In this document: piece after piece, positions 1 through 7,886 of the stretch | How the letters are laid out: each line of letters opens with the position of its first letter | How positions within the stretch are numbered: the first letter of the stretch is position 1 | Assembly: GCA_048550535.1 (NCBI GenBank) | Contig: JBLYYN010000302.1 | Coordinates: 1 to 25,986 of the forward strand | Length of the DNA stretch: 25,986 nucleotides | Origin: CBDULX01 sp048550535 | GTDB lineage: Bacteria; Pseudomonadota; Gammaproteobacteria; SZUA-229 | Reading direction: 5' to 3' | The notes under the pieces: model-generated | Databases searched by the model: none | The model's input: the letters and a program-made list of their open reading frames with translations, nothing else | Told to the model about the DNA's origin: nothing | Made by a program: the position numbers and the translations under genes

Positions 1-44
1 ACAGAGAACACAGAGAACACAGAGAACACAGAGAACACAGAGAA
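1..44. repeat. 9-bp tandem repeat (ACAGAGAAC, nearly 5 copies)
   Basis: Almost five head-to-tail copies of ACAGAGAAC start at the window edge, so the true array may be longer. The segment at 62-88 (CCCTGTGTTCTTTGTGCCTC followed by TGTGGC) is an imperfect reverse complement of the array, separated from it by an AT-rich loop. The whole block can therefore fold into a long hairpin. It lies just downstream of the rimI stop codon and could end transcription of that operon. The function is unproven. Confidence 0.85.
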
Positions 45-61
45 ATATAATATTATAAAAC

Positions 62-88
62 CCTGTGTTCTTTGTGCCTCTGTGGCAA
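62..88. repeat. Inverted partner of the 9-bp array
   Basis: The reverse complement of this stretch contains CACAGAGG and AAGAACACAG. It aligns with two to three units of the array at 1-44 with one indel and one or two mismatches. With the AT-rich spacer at 45-61 it forms a potential hairpin downstream of rimI. Similar CTCTGTG/TTCTCTGTG strings recur in intergenic regions of many bacterial genomes. I state that from memory and have not searched. Confidence 0.55.
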
Positions 89-126
89 ATCATTAATTAT
101 TACAATTTAATCTAAATTAACGTACA

Positions 127-606
127 TCAGTCTTTAATATTCAAGGCCCGGGCAAACACGATGGCATCCTCACGTCCCTCATCGGCAGGGTAATAGGCCT
201 TACGTAATCCGATACGATTAAAACCTTCCTGTTCATACAACTGAATCGCCACGGTATTGGAACTACGCACTTCCAGAAATACCGAATCCACATCCGATTG
301 CTCCGCCACATCGAGTATTTTATAGAGTAATTTTTTACCGAAACCCTGCCCCTGATATTGTTTGGCAACACAAATATTCAGGATATGGGCTTCGTTAGCG
401 GCAATGGAAATCAGGGCATAAGCCTGTATCTGAGTTTCGATCTCATACACCCAGCAGCTATAACCCACCCGAATACAATCCTGGAAGATCCCTTCTGTCC
501 AGGGATGGGCATAAGCTTCAGACTCGATTTCCATCACTCTAGGCACATCATCAATCAACATGCACCTGAAATGACAGTTAAATTCAGTGTCTGGATTAAT
601 CGCCAT
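127..606 (-). CDS. rimI: Ribosomal protein bS18 alanine N-acetyltransferase RimI
   Basis: This 159-residue protein has the GNAT acetyltransferase fold and matches RimI, which transfers acetyl from acetyl-CoA to the N-terminal alanine of ribosomal protein S18. The acetyl-CoA P-loop Q85-x-x-G88-x-G90 (in YQGQGFG) is intact and is preceded by the RimI-like strand LNICVA. E112, in FLEVR, is at the position of the family's general base. Y124, in the AIQLYEQEGF helix, corresponds to its conserved tyrosine. The length is near the usual 148-160. It starts with ATG 4 nt after the stop of the uracil-DNA glycosylase gene, so the two are co-transcribed. A related GNAT enzyme with another substrate cannot be fully excluded. 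Confidence 0.9.
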   Translation of the reverse strand: MAINPDTEFNCHFRCMLIDDVPRVMEIESEAYAHPWTEGIFQDCIRVGYSCWVYEIETQIQAYALISIAANEAHILNICVAKQYQGQGFGKKLLYKILDVAEQSDVDSVFLEVRSSNTVAIQLYEQEGFNRIGLRKAYYPADEGREDAIVFARALNIKD

Positions 607-610
607 GATA

Positions 611-1372
611 TTACATAGATGCTAACTGTTGTTTTAGCCTTAGCAGGTCCTGCCAGGATTTTCGCTTTTCCATCGGCTTGCGCAACAAATAGGCCGGGTG
701 ATAACTCACCAGCAGGGGAATACCATTATAATTATGCACACGCTCTCGCAGCTTACCCAGTGCATCCTGGCTAACCAGTAGATGATGGGCGGCTATGCGG
801 CCCAGGGCCAGAATTAATTTTGGCTGGATTAATGCGATCTGCCTTTGCAGATAAGGGTCACAACATAAAGTTTCACTGACGTGGGGATTTCGATTGCCCG
901 GTGGCTGGCATTTAAGAATATTGGTGATATACACCTGCTGTCTATCCAGATCGATGGCTTTTAGCATGGCATCCAGTAGCTGACCGGCGTGGCCTACAAA
1001 TGGTTCGCCTGCCAGGTCCTCATCAGCCCCGGGAGACTCACCAACAATCAGCAGGTCGGCATTCTGATTACCCACACCAAATACGGTATTGCTGCGACTG
1101 CTGTGCAGCTCACATAACTGACAACTGGACACAGTCTGCTGCAACTGAGTCCAGTCCATACTGCTAACATCGCTACTGCTGGCTATGACGGGAGTATTGG
1201 CTTCAATTACGGCTTCAGACTGAGCAGACCGGCTTATCTCAGGCGGATTTTCCACTGCTTCAGCGGTATATCGGGACTGCCAGGGCTGTATGCCCATGGC
1301 TTGCAGATAACTACGCCGATCCGATTCGGCCAGTGAACATCCCTGCTCCTGCTGTTCTGGCTGTGCGCTCAA
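611..1372 (-). CDS. Family 4 uracil-DNA glycosylase (4Fe-4S type)
   Basis: This enzyme removes uracil from DNA at the start of base excision repair. In the 253-residue product, C84 and C87 (CQLC), C155 (ILKCQPPGNRNP) and C170/C171 (CCDPYL) fit the cluster ligands of family 4 enzymes. Motif 1 is GESPGADED (111-119), followed by GEPFVGHAGQLLD. Motif 3 is SYHPAYLLR (223-231). The family usually has GEAPG or GEGPG in motif 1, so the serine is a mild variant. Residues 35-72 form a low-complexity linker between an N-terminal RRSYLQAMGI segment and the catalytic domain, as in other proteobacterial long forms. The chosen start is TTG, abutting the leuA stop (TAATTG), because GGGAG lies 8 nt upstream. 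An ATG at residue 26 would lose the conserved N-terminal segment. Confidence 0.9.
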   Translation of the reverse strand: MSAQPEQQEQGCSLAESDRRSYLQAMGIQPWQSRYTAEAVENPPEISRSAQSEAVIEANTPVIASSSDVSSMDWTQLQQTVSSCQLCELHSSRSNTVFGVGNQNADLLIVGESPGADEDLAGEPFVGHAGQLLDAMLKAIDLDRQQVYITNILKCQPPGNRNPHVSETLCCDPYLQRQIALIQPKLILALGRIAAHHLLVSQDALGKLRERVHNYNGIPLLVSYHPAYLLRKPMEKRKSWQDLLRLKQQLASM

Positions 1373-2923
1373 TTAAACGTCTCCCAGCTGGGGGTGCTCC
1401 CGCTGTTCTGCCGATACGATGATTTTGTTTAGCGCATTGATGTAAGCCTTGGCGGAAGCAATCACGATATCGGTATCAGCACCCTGGCCATTGGAAATAC
1501 GGCCATTTTTCGACAGACGAACCGTAACTTCACCCTGTGAGTCTGTGCCGCTGGTAATATTGTTCACCGAATACAGCTGTAATTGTGTGTCACTCTCAAC
1601 AATGGACTCTATGGCCTTGTATGCTGCATCTACCGGACCACTGCCTTTTGCCGTACCCGATTTTTCCTCACCCTCGACACTGATCACAATGGTCGCCTCC
1701 GGGATTTCACCGGTCTCCGAACAGACTTTCAGGCTCACCAGATTAAACAGTTCATTTTCCGCTGACCAGTTGCTTTCTGCCACCAGGGCCTGTAAATCTT
1801 CATCGTAGATTTCGTGTTTTTTATCCGCCAGATCCTTGAAGCGACTGAACGCTTCATTCAGCTCTTCTTCTGACTTAAGTTCAATGCCCAGATCATGCAA
1901 CCTGGAACGCAGCGCATTACGACCGGAATGCTTACCCAGTACGATGCGATTTTCCGTCCAGCCCACATCCTGGGCGCGCATGATTTCGTAAGTCTCACGG
2001 CTTTTGAGCACACCGTCCTGGTGGATTCCCGATTCATGGGCAAATGCATTGGCACCGACTATGGCCTTGTTAGGTTGTACCGGGAAACCGGTAATGCCCG
2101 ACACCAAACGGGAAGTAGGCATGATTTGAGTTGTATCCAGACCGGTTTCCACATCGAACAGGTCGTGACGGGTATGCACCGCCATCACAATCTCTTCCAG
2201 AGCCGCATTACCGGCCCGTTCACCCAGACCATTAATGGTACATTCCACCTGGCGAGCCCCATTCTGTACCGCCGATAAGGAATTGGCCACCGCCAGACCC
2301 AGATCATTGTGACAATGCACTGAGAAAATGGCCTTGTCGGAATTGGGAATACGCTCGATCAGGGTTTTAATCAGATGACCAAACTGATCCGGCACGTTGT
2401 ATCCGACCGTATCGGGGATATTAATGGTGGTGGCACCGGCATCGATCACCGCCTCTAAAATCCGACACAGAAAATCGGTTTCAGAGCGACCGGCATCTTC
2501 CGGTGAAAATTCCACATTGTCGGTATACTGGCGCGCCATTTTTACTGCTTCCACCGCCTGGGCCAGTACCGCATCGGGCTCCATGCGCAGTTTCATCTGC
2601 ATATGAATCGGGGATGTGGCGATAAAGGTGTGAATACGTGACGAGTTCGCCGGCTTCAGCGCCTCACCGGCTCGGGAGATGTCCTTCTCCAGGGCTCGCG
2701 CCAGACCACACACGGTGCTGTCTTTCACCGCCTGTGCCACGGCCTTCACAGCTTCGAAGTCACCGGGACTGGCAATCGGGAAACCGGCTTCAATAATGTC
2801 GACTTTCATCCGCTCAAGTGCCTTGGCGATACGGACTTTCTCGTCTTTGTTCATCGATGCGCCCGGGCTTTGTTCACCATCACGCAAAGTGGTATCAAAA
2901 ATAATTAATCTATCTTTACTCAT
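1373..2923 (-). CDS. leuA: 2-isopropylmalate synthase
   Basis: LeuA condenses acetyl-CoA with 2-oxoisovalerate, the first committed step of leucine synthesis. The 516-residue product is close to the E. coli length (523). The catalytic TIM barrel opens with FDTTLRDGEQSPGASM (residues 9-24), with metal ligand D15. It also contains the HCHNDLGLA metal-binding motif and GLGERAGNAALEE. The C-terminal third carries the regulatory domain that binds leucine for feedback inhibition. I place the start at ATG 2923 (MSKDRLIIFD), where homologues begin. A TTG six codons upstream is open but has no ribosome-binding site. The stop is immediately followed by the TTG start of the uracil-DNA glycosylase gene. 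The ilv genes upstream supply the 2-oxoisovalerate branch. Confidence 0.96.
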   Translation of the reverse strand: MSKDRLIIFDTTLRDGEQSPGASMNKDEKVRIAKALERMKVDIIEAGFPIASPGDFEAVKAVAQAVKDSTVCGLARALEKDISRAGEALKPANSSRIHTFIATSPIHMQMKLRMEPDAVLAQAVEAVKMARQYTDNVEFSPEDAGRSETDFLCRILEAVIDAGATTINIPDTVGYNVPDQFGHLIKTLIERIPNSDKAIFSVHCHNDLGLAVANSLSAVQNGARQVECTINGLGERAGNAALEEIVMAVHTRHDLFDVETGLDTTQIMPTSRLVSGITGFPVQPNKAIVGANAFAHESGIHQDGVLKSRETYEIMRAQDVGWTENRIVLGKHSGRNALRSRLHDLGIELKSEEELNEAFSRFKDLADKKHEIYDEDLQALVAESNWSAENELFNLVSLKVCSETGEIPEATIVISVEGEEKSGTAKGSGPVDAAYKAIESIVESDTQLQLYSVNNITSGTDSQGEVTVRLSKNGRISNGQGADTDIVIASAKAYINALNKIIVSAEQREHPQLGDV

Positions 2924-3183
2924 GACTTGCTCGCAAATCAACTCATCTTAAGGGTATAGGGTTTTTGAGTGCGTATTTCCCCTCGCCAGGGATAGTTAAC
3001 TGCCCTGGAGCAGTAGCAGGGATAGCGCTGCATTGCCAGCCAGGCTTGAGTTTAGAGACAGACAAGGCAGAACATCGCATAACTGCGAAGCACCGAGATT
3101 GGTTTGTGTTCTGTATTGAGTCATAGAGTTACTGTTTATGATGCTCATTCGACTATATCTACAATTGCCACATTTGCCAAGAC
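2924..3183. other. leuA upstream region
   Basis: These 260 bases lie between pssA and leuA. On the minus strand I see no convincing sigma-70 promoter and no terminator for pssA. Two copies of CTATCCCTG (minus strand) flank a CAGGG, so two short mutually exclusive hairpins are possible (CCCTG with CAGGG, and CAGGG with the second CCCTG). An open frame of 45 codons ending 19 nt before the leuA ATG (2943-3080) has no visible ribosome-binding site and is not leucine-rich, so I do not call it a gene. Confidence 0.4.
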
Positions 3184-3975
3184 TTAAGCCGGTTTCCGGC
3201 GCACTAATTTCTTCACCCGACGCACCACACCCAGCACCGGTCCTGACAGTATATACAACAGGAAGACACCAAACAGCACCGTGGGTGGGTCAATGGAGGC
3301 AAAAGCCAGTGCCAGTGCAAATACCAGTATGGTCAAAACGGGTACTCGGTGTTTGAAGTTTACTTCCTTGAAACTGTAGTAGAGGACATTACTCACCATC
3401 AGTATACCCACCAGCGTGGTTAACACCAGGGCCGGTATGGCCACATCCGGCCCCTGTATACCCATATCGAAACCGACCCAGACCATACCGACCACGGCTG
3501 CAGCCGCAGATGGGCTGGGCAATCCCTGAAAATAGCTTTTGTCCGCCACACCGACCTGGGTATTGAAGCGCGCCAGTCGCAAAGCTGCACAGGCGGTGTA
3601 AATAAATGAGGCCAGCCAGCCCATTTTGCCCCACTGGCCGCCCATATTCACCATGGATGCCAGAGACCACTGATACATAATCAATGCCGGTGCCAGGCCA
3701 AAAGACACCATGTCCGATAAACTGTCGTATTCGGCCCCGAACTCACTCTGGGTATTGGTGGCCCGAGCCACCCGGCCATCGATACCATCCAGCACCATGG
3801 CGATAAACACGGCCACCGAAGCCTGCTCAAAGCGCCCGTTCATGGATGCTACTATGGCATAAAAACCCGCAAACAGAGCCGCCGTGGTAAACAGGTTGGG
3901 CAACAGGTAAACACCTCGACGCCGGTATCCGGGTCTTGTGGTATCTTCTGCACTGGAATTGTTGTCTGGTTCCAT
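3184..3975 (-). CDS. pssA: CDP-diacylglycerol-serine O-phosphatidyltransferase
   Basis: This membrane enzyme makes phosphatidylserine from CDP-diacylglycerol and serine, the precursor of phosphatidylethanolamine. It belongs to the CDP-alcohol phosphatidyltransferase family and not to the phospholipase D-like PssA of E. coli. The signature D-x2-D-G-x2-A-R-x8-G-x3-D-x3-D is complete, with D63, D66, G67, A70, R71, G80, D84 and D88. Several hydrophobic segments follow. The C-terminus is basic (VVRRVKKLVRRKP). I chose ATG 3975, giving 263 residues. An in-frame GTG at 3990 adds five residues, and neither start has a clear ribosome-binding site. A TATAAT on the minus strand inside the palindrome at 3994-4005 could be the -10 box, which would give a very short leader. 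The order ilvIHC-pssA-leuA recurs in sulfur-oxidising Gammaproteobacteria, as I recall. Confidence 0.92.
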   Translation of the reverse strand: MEPDNNSSAEDTTRPGYRRRGVYLLPNLFTTAALFAGFYAIVASMNGRFEQASVAVFIAMVLDGIDGRVARATNTQSEFGAEYDSLSDMVSFGLAPALIMYQWSLASMVNMGGQWGKMGWLASFIYTACAALRLARFNTQVGVADKSYFQGLPSPSAAAAVVGMVWVGFDMGIQGPDVAIPALVLTTLVGILMVSNVLYYSFKEVNFKHRVPVLTILVFALALAFASIDPPTVLFGVFLLYILSGPVLGVVRRVKKLVRRKPA

Positions 3976-3993
3976 ATAATGGGCAATCACTTT

Positions 3994-4005
3994 GTATAAT
4001 TATAC
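3994..4005 (-). promoter_or_regulatory. Possible -10 element of pssA in a palindrome
   Basis: The 12-bp perfect palindrome GTATAATTATAC contains TATAAT on the minus strand about 20 nt upstream of the preferred pssA ATG. No good -35 hexamer lies 16-18 bp further upstream. It could be a promoter needing an activator, or simply an AT-rich palindrome. Confidence 0.35.
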
Positions 4006-4053
4006 TAACAGGGCCTAATAGCACTTACTTAAGGAAAATATAGTCCGTTGCTT

Positions 4054-4200
4054 CGTCATACCGGCATGCTTATAGCCGGTATCCAGCTATCTAACAATGG
4101 ATTATAAAGCCCATCCCCGGGCTTTACCCTACGGCCAAACGGAGTTTGTTCAAATTCGATCCAATCGAATTTACCCAGCTAAATACATGCTGGAATGACG
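4054..4200. repeat. Degenerate inverted-repeat element between ilvC and pssA
   Basis: The left end CGTCATACCGGCATG (4054-4068) and right end CATGCTGGAATGACG (4186-4200) are inverted repeats matching at 13 of 15 positions. They bound a 147-bp non-coding stretch, which itself contains an inner inverted pair (AATTCGAT / ATCGAATT, near 4153-4172). Intergenic elements ending in CGTCATTCC(C/G)G are widespread in Proteobacteria. This copy looks old because its arms and interior have diverged. It supplies no gene. Confidence 0.6.
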
Positions 4201-4313
4201 AATGGGACGCAGAATGTCCTTAAGTAGCACCATTACTAACAGAGCCCGGTTAATCAGCCTGGCTGAGCCCTATGTGGAACATACCATACCACTTAAATGC
4301 GGATAAATCTGCG

Positions 4314-4346
4314 AAAAAAAAGGGGCTAACAAGCCCCTTCTTTTTT
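4314..4346 (-). terminator. Bidirectional rho-independent terminator after ilvC
   Basis: An 8-bp stem, AAGGGGCT (4320-4327) with AGCCCCTT (4332-4339), has a 4-nt loop. It is flanked by an A-run at 4314-4321, which is the U-tract for minus-strand transcripts, and by a T-run at 4341-4346. It lies about 20 bp downstream of the ilvC stop and should separate ilvIHC from pssA. Confidence 0.9.
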
Positions 4347-4359
4347 AAGCCGAACAGGC

Positions 4360-5382
4360 TCAGTTTTTGCTTTTATCCACAATCTGATTGGCCTGAATCC
4401 AGGGCATCATCTCACGCAGATTGGCACCTACGACTTCAATGGGATGGGCCGCATTGTTACGGCGACGCGCTGTCATCTCAGGATAATTGGTAGCGCCTTC
4501 CAGGATAAAGCGTTTGGCGTAATCACCGTTCTGGATATTACGCAGAGCTTCGCGCATGGCTTTACGGCTTTCCTCATTAATGACTTTATCACCCGTCACA
4601 TATTCACCGTATTCCGCGTTGTTTGAAATCGAGTAGTTCATGTTGGCTATACCGCCTTCGAACATCAGATCAACAATCAGCTTCAGCTCATGCAAGCATT
4701 CAAAATAAGCCATTTCTGGGGCATAACCGGCTTCCGTCAGGGTCTCGAAGCCCATTTTAACCAGCTCGACGGCGCCACCACAAAGCACGGCCTGCTCACC
4801 AAACAGGTCGGTTTCTGTTTCATCTTTAAACGAGGTTTCGATAATCGCGGTACGACCACCACCGACACCTGAGGCATAGGACAGTGCCAGGTCTTTGGCT
4901 GTTCCAGAGGCATCCTGATAAATAGCAATCAGGTCCGGCACACCGCCGCCACGAACAAATTCACTGCGTACAGTATGACCCGGGGCCTTGGGTGCAATCA
5001 TAATCACATCCAGGTCTTTACGCGGAACGATCTGGTTATAATGAATGGCAAAGCCGTGGGCAAACGCCAGGGTAGCGCCATCTTTTAAATTGGGCTCAAT
5101 ATCAGCCTTGAACAAATGAGACTGAATTTCATCGGGCGCCAGTACCATAACCACATCCGCCGTTTTTACAGCATCCACTATGGATGCCACTTTTAAGCCT
5201 TCATTCTCAGCTTTAATGGCAGAACTTGAACCGGCACGCAATGCCACGGTGACATCGACACCCGAATCTTTTAAGTTCAGGGCATGAGCATGGCCCTGAG
5301 AGCCATAACCGATGATAGCGACTTTTTTGCCCTGGATGATGGAAAGGTCGCAGTCTTTGTCGTAGTAAATATTCAAACTCAT
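4360..5382 (-). CDS. ilvC: Ketol-acid reductoisomerase, class I (NADP+)
   Basis: IlvC isomerises and reduces acetolactate or acetohydroxybutyrate in valine and isoleucine synthesis. At 340 residues it has the short class I length. The Rossmann motif GYGSQGHAHALNLKDSG begins at residue 25. RAGSSS (49-54) fits phosphate contacts of NADPH. The catalytic H109 sits in FAHGFAIHY. Metal ligands D192 and E196 (TDLFGE) and E228 and E232 (FECLHE) are all present, as is YSISNNAEYG. It is the third gene of ilvI-ilvH-ilvC, 31 nt after ilvH, and is followed by a strong hairpin terminator. Confidence 0.97.
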   Translation of the reverse strand: MSLNIYYDKDCDLSIIQGKKVAIIGYGSQGHAHALNLKDSGVDVTVALRAGSSSAIKAENEGLKVASIVDAVKTADVVMVLAPDEIQSHLFKADIEPNLKDGATLAFAHGFAIHYNQIVPRKDLDVIMIAPKAPGHTVRSEFVRGGGVPDLIAIYQDASGTAKDLALSYASGVGGGRTAIIETSFKDETETDLFGEQAVLCGGAVELVKMGFETLTEAGYAPEMAYFECLHELKLIVDLMFEGGIANMNYSISNNAEYGEYVTGDKVINEESRKAMREALRNIQNGDYAKRFILEGATNYPEMTARRRNNAAHPIEVVGANLREMMPWIQANQIVDKSKN

Positions 5383-5413
5383 GTTTATATTCCAGTAAGT
5401 TATTAATTCAGAA

Positions 5414-5911
5414 TTAGATAGTTAAAGAGTTTTCGCCGCGGCTGATACCAATCATGCCTGAGCGCACCACTTCATAAATCGTAATGCTGGACAAAGCGGT
5501 TAAAAACGCATCCAGCTTGTCACCCTTACCCGTCATTTCGATGGTGTAGGTGGTATCGGTCACATCGATGATGCTGCCTCTGAAAATATCCGCCAGCCGT
5601 TTCACTTCACTGCGGGCATTACCCGTGGCCTGCACTTTCGCCAGCATCAGTTCGCGCTCGATGTGACCACTTTCGGTCAAATCGATCAGCTTCACCACAT
5701 CCACCAGCTTGTTCAGCTGTTTCATGATCTGCTCGATAATTTCGTCCGTGCCCGAGGTGACAATAGTCATGCGCGACAGGGTTTCATCATCGGTGGGCGC
5801 TACCGTCAATGACTCGATATTATAAGCTCGAGCCGAAAACAGGCCGGCAACCCGAGACAGGGCTCCGGATTCATTTTCCATCAATATAGAAATAATATGT
5901 TTCACGTTCAT
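5414..5911 (-). CDS. ilvH: Acetolactate synthase small (regulatory) subunit
   Basis: IlvH binds the catalytic IlvI subunit, raises its activity and transmits valine feedback inhibition. The 165-residue protein begins with an ACT domain (ISILMENESGALSRVAGLFSAR, about residues 6-28, then YNIESLTV). A C-terminal regulatory domain with GSIIDVTDTTYTIEMTGK and RSGMIGISRGE follows. Its length matches the family (about 163). The ATG overlaps the ilvI stop as ATGA, which indicates coupled translation and stoichiometric expression. Confidence 0.96.
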   Translation of the reverse strand: MNVKHIISILMENESGALSRVAGLFSARAYNIESLTVAPTDDETLSRMTIVTSGTDEIIEQIMKQLNKLVDVVKLIDLTESGHIERELMLAKVQATGNARSEVKRLADIFRGSIIDVTDTTYTIEMTGKGDKLDAFLTALSSITIYEVVRSGMIGISRGENSLTI

Positions 5912-7605
5912 ACCAGAATCATTTCATTAAGGCCTGCACCGGCAGGAATCATAGGATAAACATTTTCTTCACGGTCGGTGAGGAAATCGATGAACACCAG
6001 GCGGTCTTTATATTTGCCCATGGCATCTTGCAGCGCCTGTTCCACCTCTTCAGGTTTGGTAACCTGGATCCCAATATGACCATAGGCTTCCGCCAGTTTC
6101 ACGAAATCCGGCAAGGAATCCATATAAGACATGGCATAACGCTTCTCATAGAAGAATTCCTGCCACTGCCGCACCATACCCAGATAACCGTTATTCAGGT
6201 TGATAATTTTAATGGGCAAATTGTATTGCATGCAGGTCGCCAGTTCCTGAATACACATCTGGATACTGCCTTCACCAGTCACACAGGCTACCGTGGCATC
6301 TGGGTGCGCCATCTGCACACCCATAGCGGCTGGCAAGCCAAAGCCCATGGTGCCCAGACCACCGGAATTGATCCAGCGCCGGGGTTTATCAAAATTATAA
6401 AACTGGGCCGCAAACATCTGATGCTGACCGACATCGGAGGTGACATAGGCATCACCCTTGGTGACCTTATGCAACTGCTCGATAACATATTGAGGCTTTA
6501 TCTGATCACTGGTGTGATCGTATTTCAGGCAATCCTGAGCCCGCCATTCATTGATCTGCTGCCACCAGCTTTCCAGGGCACCTTTTTCAGGGCGACGTTC
6601 ATCACTGGTCATCAGCTTGGTAACTTCGTTCAGCACCTGTTTAACATCGCCCACAATCGGCACGTCTACCTTGACGTTTTTCGAAATCGAGGCCGGATCC
6701 ACATCCACATGCACGATACGAGCACCGGGACAGAATTTCTCCAGGTTACCGGTGACCCGGTCATCGAAACGAGCGCCAATGGCAATCAATACATCACAGT
6801 GATGCATGGACATATTGGCTTCATAGGTACCGTGCATCCCCAGCATGCCCACAAACTGCTTATCACTGGCGGGATAGGCGCCCAGGCCCATCAGAGTATT
6901 AGTGATCGGCGCACCCAGTGCCCGTGTAAACTCGGTGAGCTCTTCCGAAGCATTACTCAGAATGACACCGCCGCCGGTATAAATCATCGGCCGTTTGGCT
7001 TCCAGGATAAACTCCAGCGCCTTCTTGATCTGGCCGGTATGGCCCTTAACCGTGGGGTTATAAGAGCGCATCTTGATTTCACGGGGATAGGAAAACTCCG
7101 TGATATGGGCGGTTATGTCCTTGGGAATATCCACCACCACCGGGCCAGGGCGACCGGTGGTCGCGACATAAAAGGCCTTTTTCAGTGTGCTTGCCAGTTC
7201 TTTGATATCTTCCACCAGGAAATTATGTTTCACGATGGGACGGGTGATGCCGACGCAATCCACTTCCTGGAAGGCATCATTGCCAATTAACGGTCGTGGC
7301 ACCTGTCCAGACAGCACCACCATAGGAATCGAATCCATATAAGCCGTGGCAATACCGGTGACCGCATTAGTGGCACCGGGGCCAGAGGTCACCAGCACCA
7401 CACCAGGTTTACCGGTACTGCGAGCGTAGCCATCGGCAGCATGGGTCGCTGCCTGCTCATGTCGGACCAGAATATGCTTTAATTTATCCTGCTTATGCAA
7501 TGCATCATATATATGCAGGACAGCACCCCCTGGGTAACCAAAAACGTGTTCAACACCCTCTTCAATCAGACATTGAACAACTATTTCAGCGCCGGTTAAT
7601 TCCAC
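5908..7605 (-). CDS. ilvI: Acetolactate synthase large (catalytic) subunit
   Basis: This thiamine-diphosphate enzyme joins pyruvate to pyruvate or 2-oxobutyrate, starting the valine and isoleucine pathways. I place the start at GTG 7605 (565 residues), because GGAGAG lies 6 nt upstream and homologues begin with the equivalent of ELTGAEI. A TTG at 7623 extends the frame but would put the ribosome-binding site inside the gene. FGYPGGAVLHIYD is followed by the catalytic E50 (RHEQAATHAADGYAR). The cofactor-binding segment reads TGEGSIQMCIQELATC, then INLNNGYLGMVRQW. A glutamate at the second position of that motif occurs in other proteobacterial IlvI, as I recall, so I do not treat it as a defect. 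It is the first gene of the ilvIHC operon. Confidence 0.96.
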   Translation of the reverse strand: MELTGAEIVVQCLIEEGVEHVFGYPGGAVLHIYDALHKQDKLKHILVRHEQAATHAADGYARSTGKPGVVLVTSGPGATNAVTGIATAYMDSIPMVVLSGQVPRPLIGNDAFQEVDCVGITRPIVKHNFLVEDIKELASTLKKAFYVATTGRPGPVVVDIPKDITAHITEFSYPREIKMRSYNPTVKGHTGQIKKALEFILEAKRPMIYTGGGVILSNASEELTEFTRALGAPITNTLMGLGAYPASDKQFVGMLGMHGTYEANMSMHHCDVLIAIGARFDDRVTGNLEKFCPGARIVHVDVDPASISKNVKVDVPIVGDVKQVLNEVTKLMTSDERRPEKGALESWWQQINEWRAQDCLKYDHTSDQIKPQYVIEQLHKVTKGDAYVTSDVGQHQMFAAQFYNFDKPRRWINSGGLGTMGFGLPAAMGVQMAHPDATVACVTGEGSIQMCIQELATCMQYNLPIKIINLNNGYLGMVRQWQEFFYEKRYAMSYMDSLPDFVKLAEAYGHIGIQVTKPEEVEQALQDAMGKYKDRLVFIDFLTDREENVYPMIPAGAGLNEMILV

Positions 7606-7826
7606 CTTGATCTCTCCAAGCAAAAAAACTCTTTAAAAAAACCTTATAAATCATAGACTTTAAGGAAAATCGCAGAAAAACGCGAGCCGTCAAGTTTAAC
7701 CTGAAACTTTGCCAGAGTCACGAATTCGCTTAAAAAAGCAGTTTTTAACTTAAATATGAACCAAAATTGTGTTTTGCTGGGTTGATGAATGTTTTAAGTC
7801 CTAAGTCTTCCGACTATACTAAAAAA
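7606..7826 (-). promoter_or_regulatory. ilvIHC leader and promoter region
   Basis: This AT-rich 220-bp region separates ilvI from the palindromic terminator upstream. A TTGACG (minus strand, 7688-7693) is the best -35 candidate, but no good -10 lies at the right distance. I see no branched-chain-rich leader peptide and no attenuator hairpin. Regulation by an Lrp-like protein is possible but not shown. Confidence 0.3.
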
Positions 7827-7874
7827 TTACACCATAAAAAAACCCCGAAAATCGGGGCTTTTTTTATGGTGTAA
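7827..7874 (-). terminator. Long palindromic bidirectional terminator
   Basis: A near-perfect palindrome runs from TTACACCATAAAAAAACC to the mirror GGTGTAA. The core stem is CCCCGA / TCGGGG, flanked by seven A and seven T, and a further 9-bp arm (TTACACCAT / ATGGTGTAA) lies outside the homopolymers. One unpaired base breaks the symmetry. It lies 13 bp beyond the stop of the exported-protein gene and works in either direction, insulating ilvI from it. Confidence 0.92.
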
Positions 7875-7886
7875 TCGAAGCGTAAC

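Noticed and set aside
1..44. CRISPR array
   Set aside because: The repeats are 9 bp and contiguous with no spacers, so this is a simple tandem repeat.
6028..7290. A 420-codon open frame on the plus strand
   Set aside because: It is antisense to ilvI, which is fully supported. The translation is rich in His, Gly and Thr with no recognisable domain, as expected from a shadow frame.
5908..7605. GEG in place of GDG in the thiamine-diphosphate motif of IlvI as a sign of inactivity
   Set aside because: As I recall, active pseudomonad-type IlvI proteins also have GEGSIQM. The catalytic E50 and all flanking motifs are intact.
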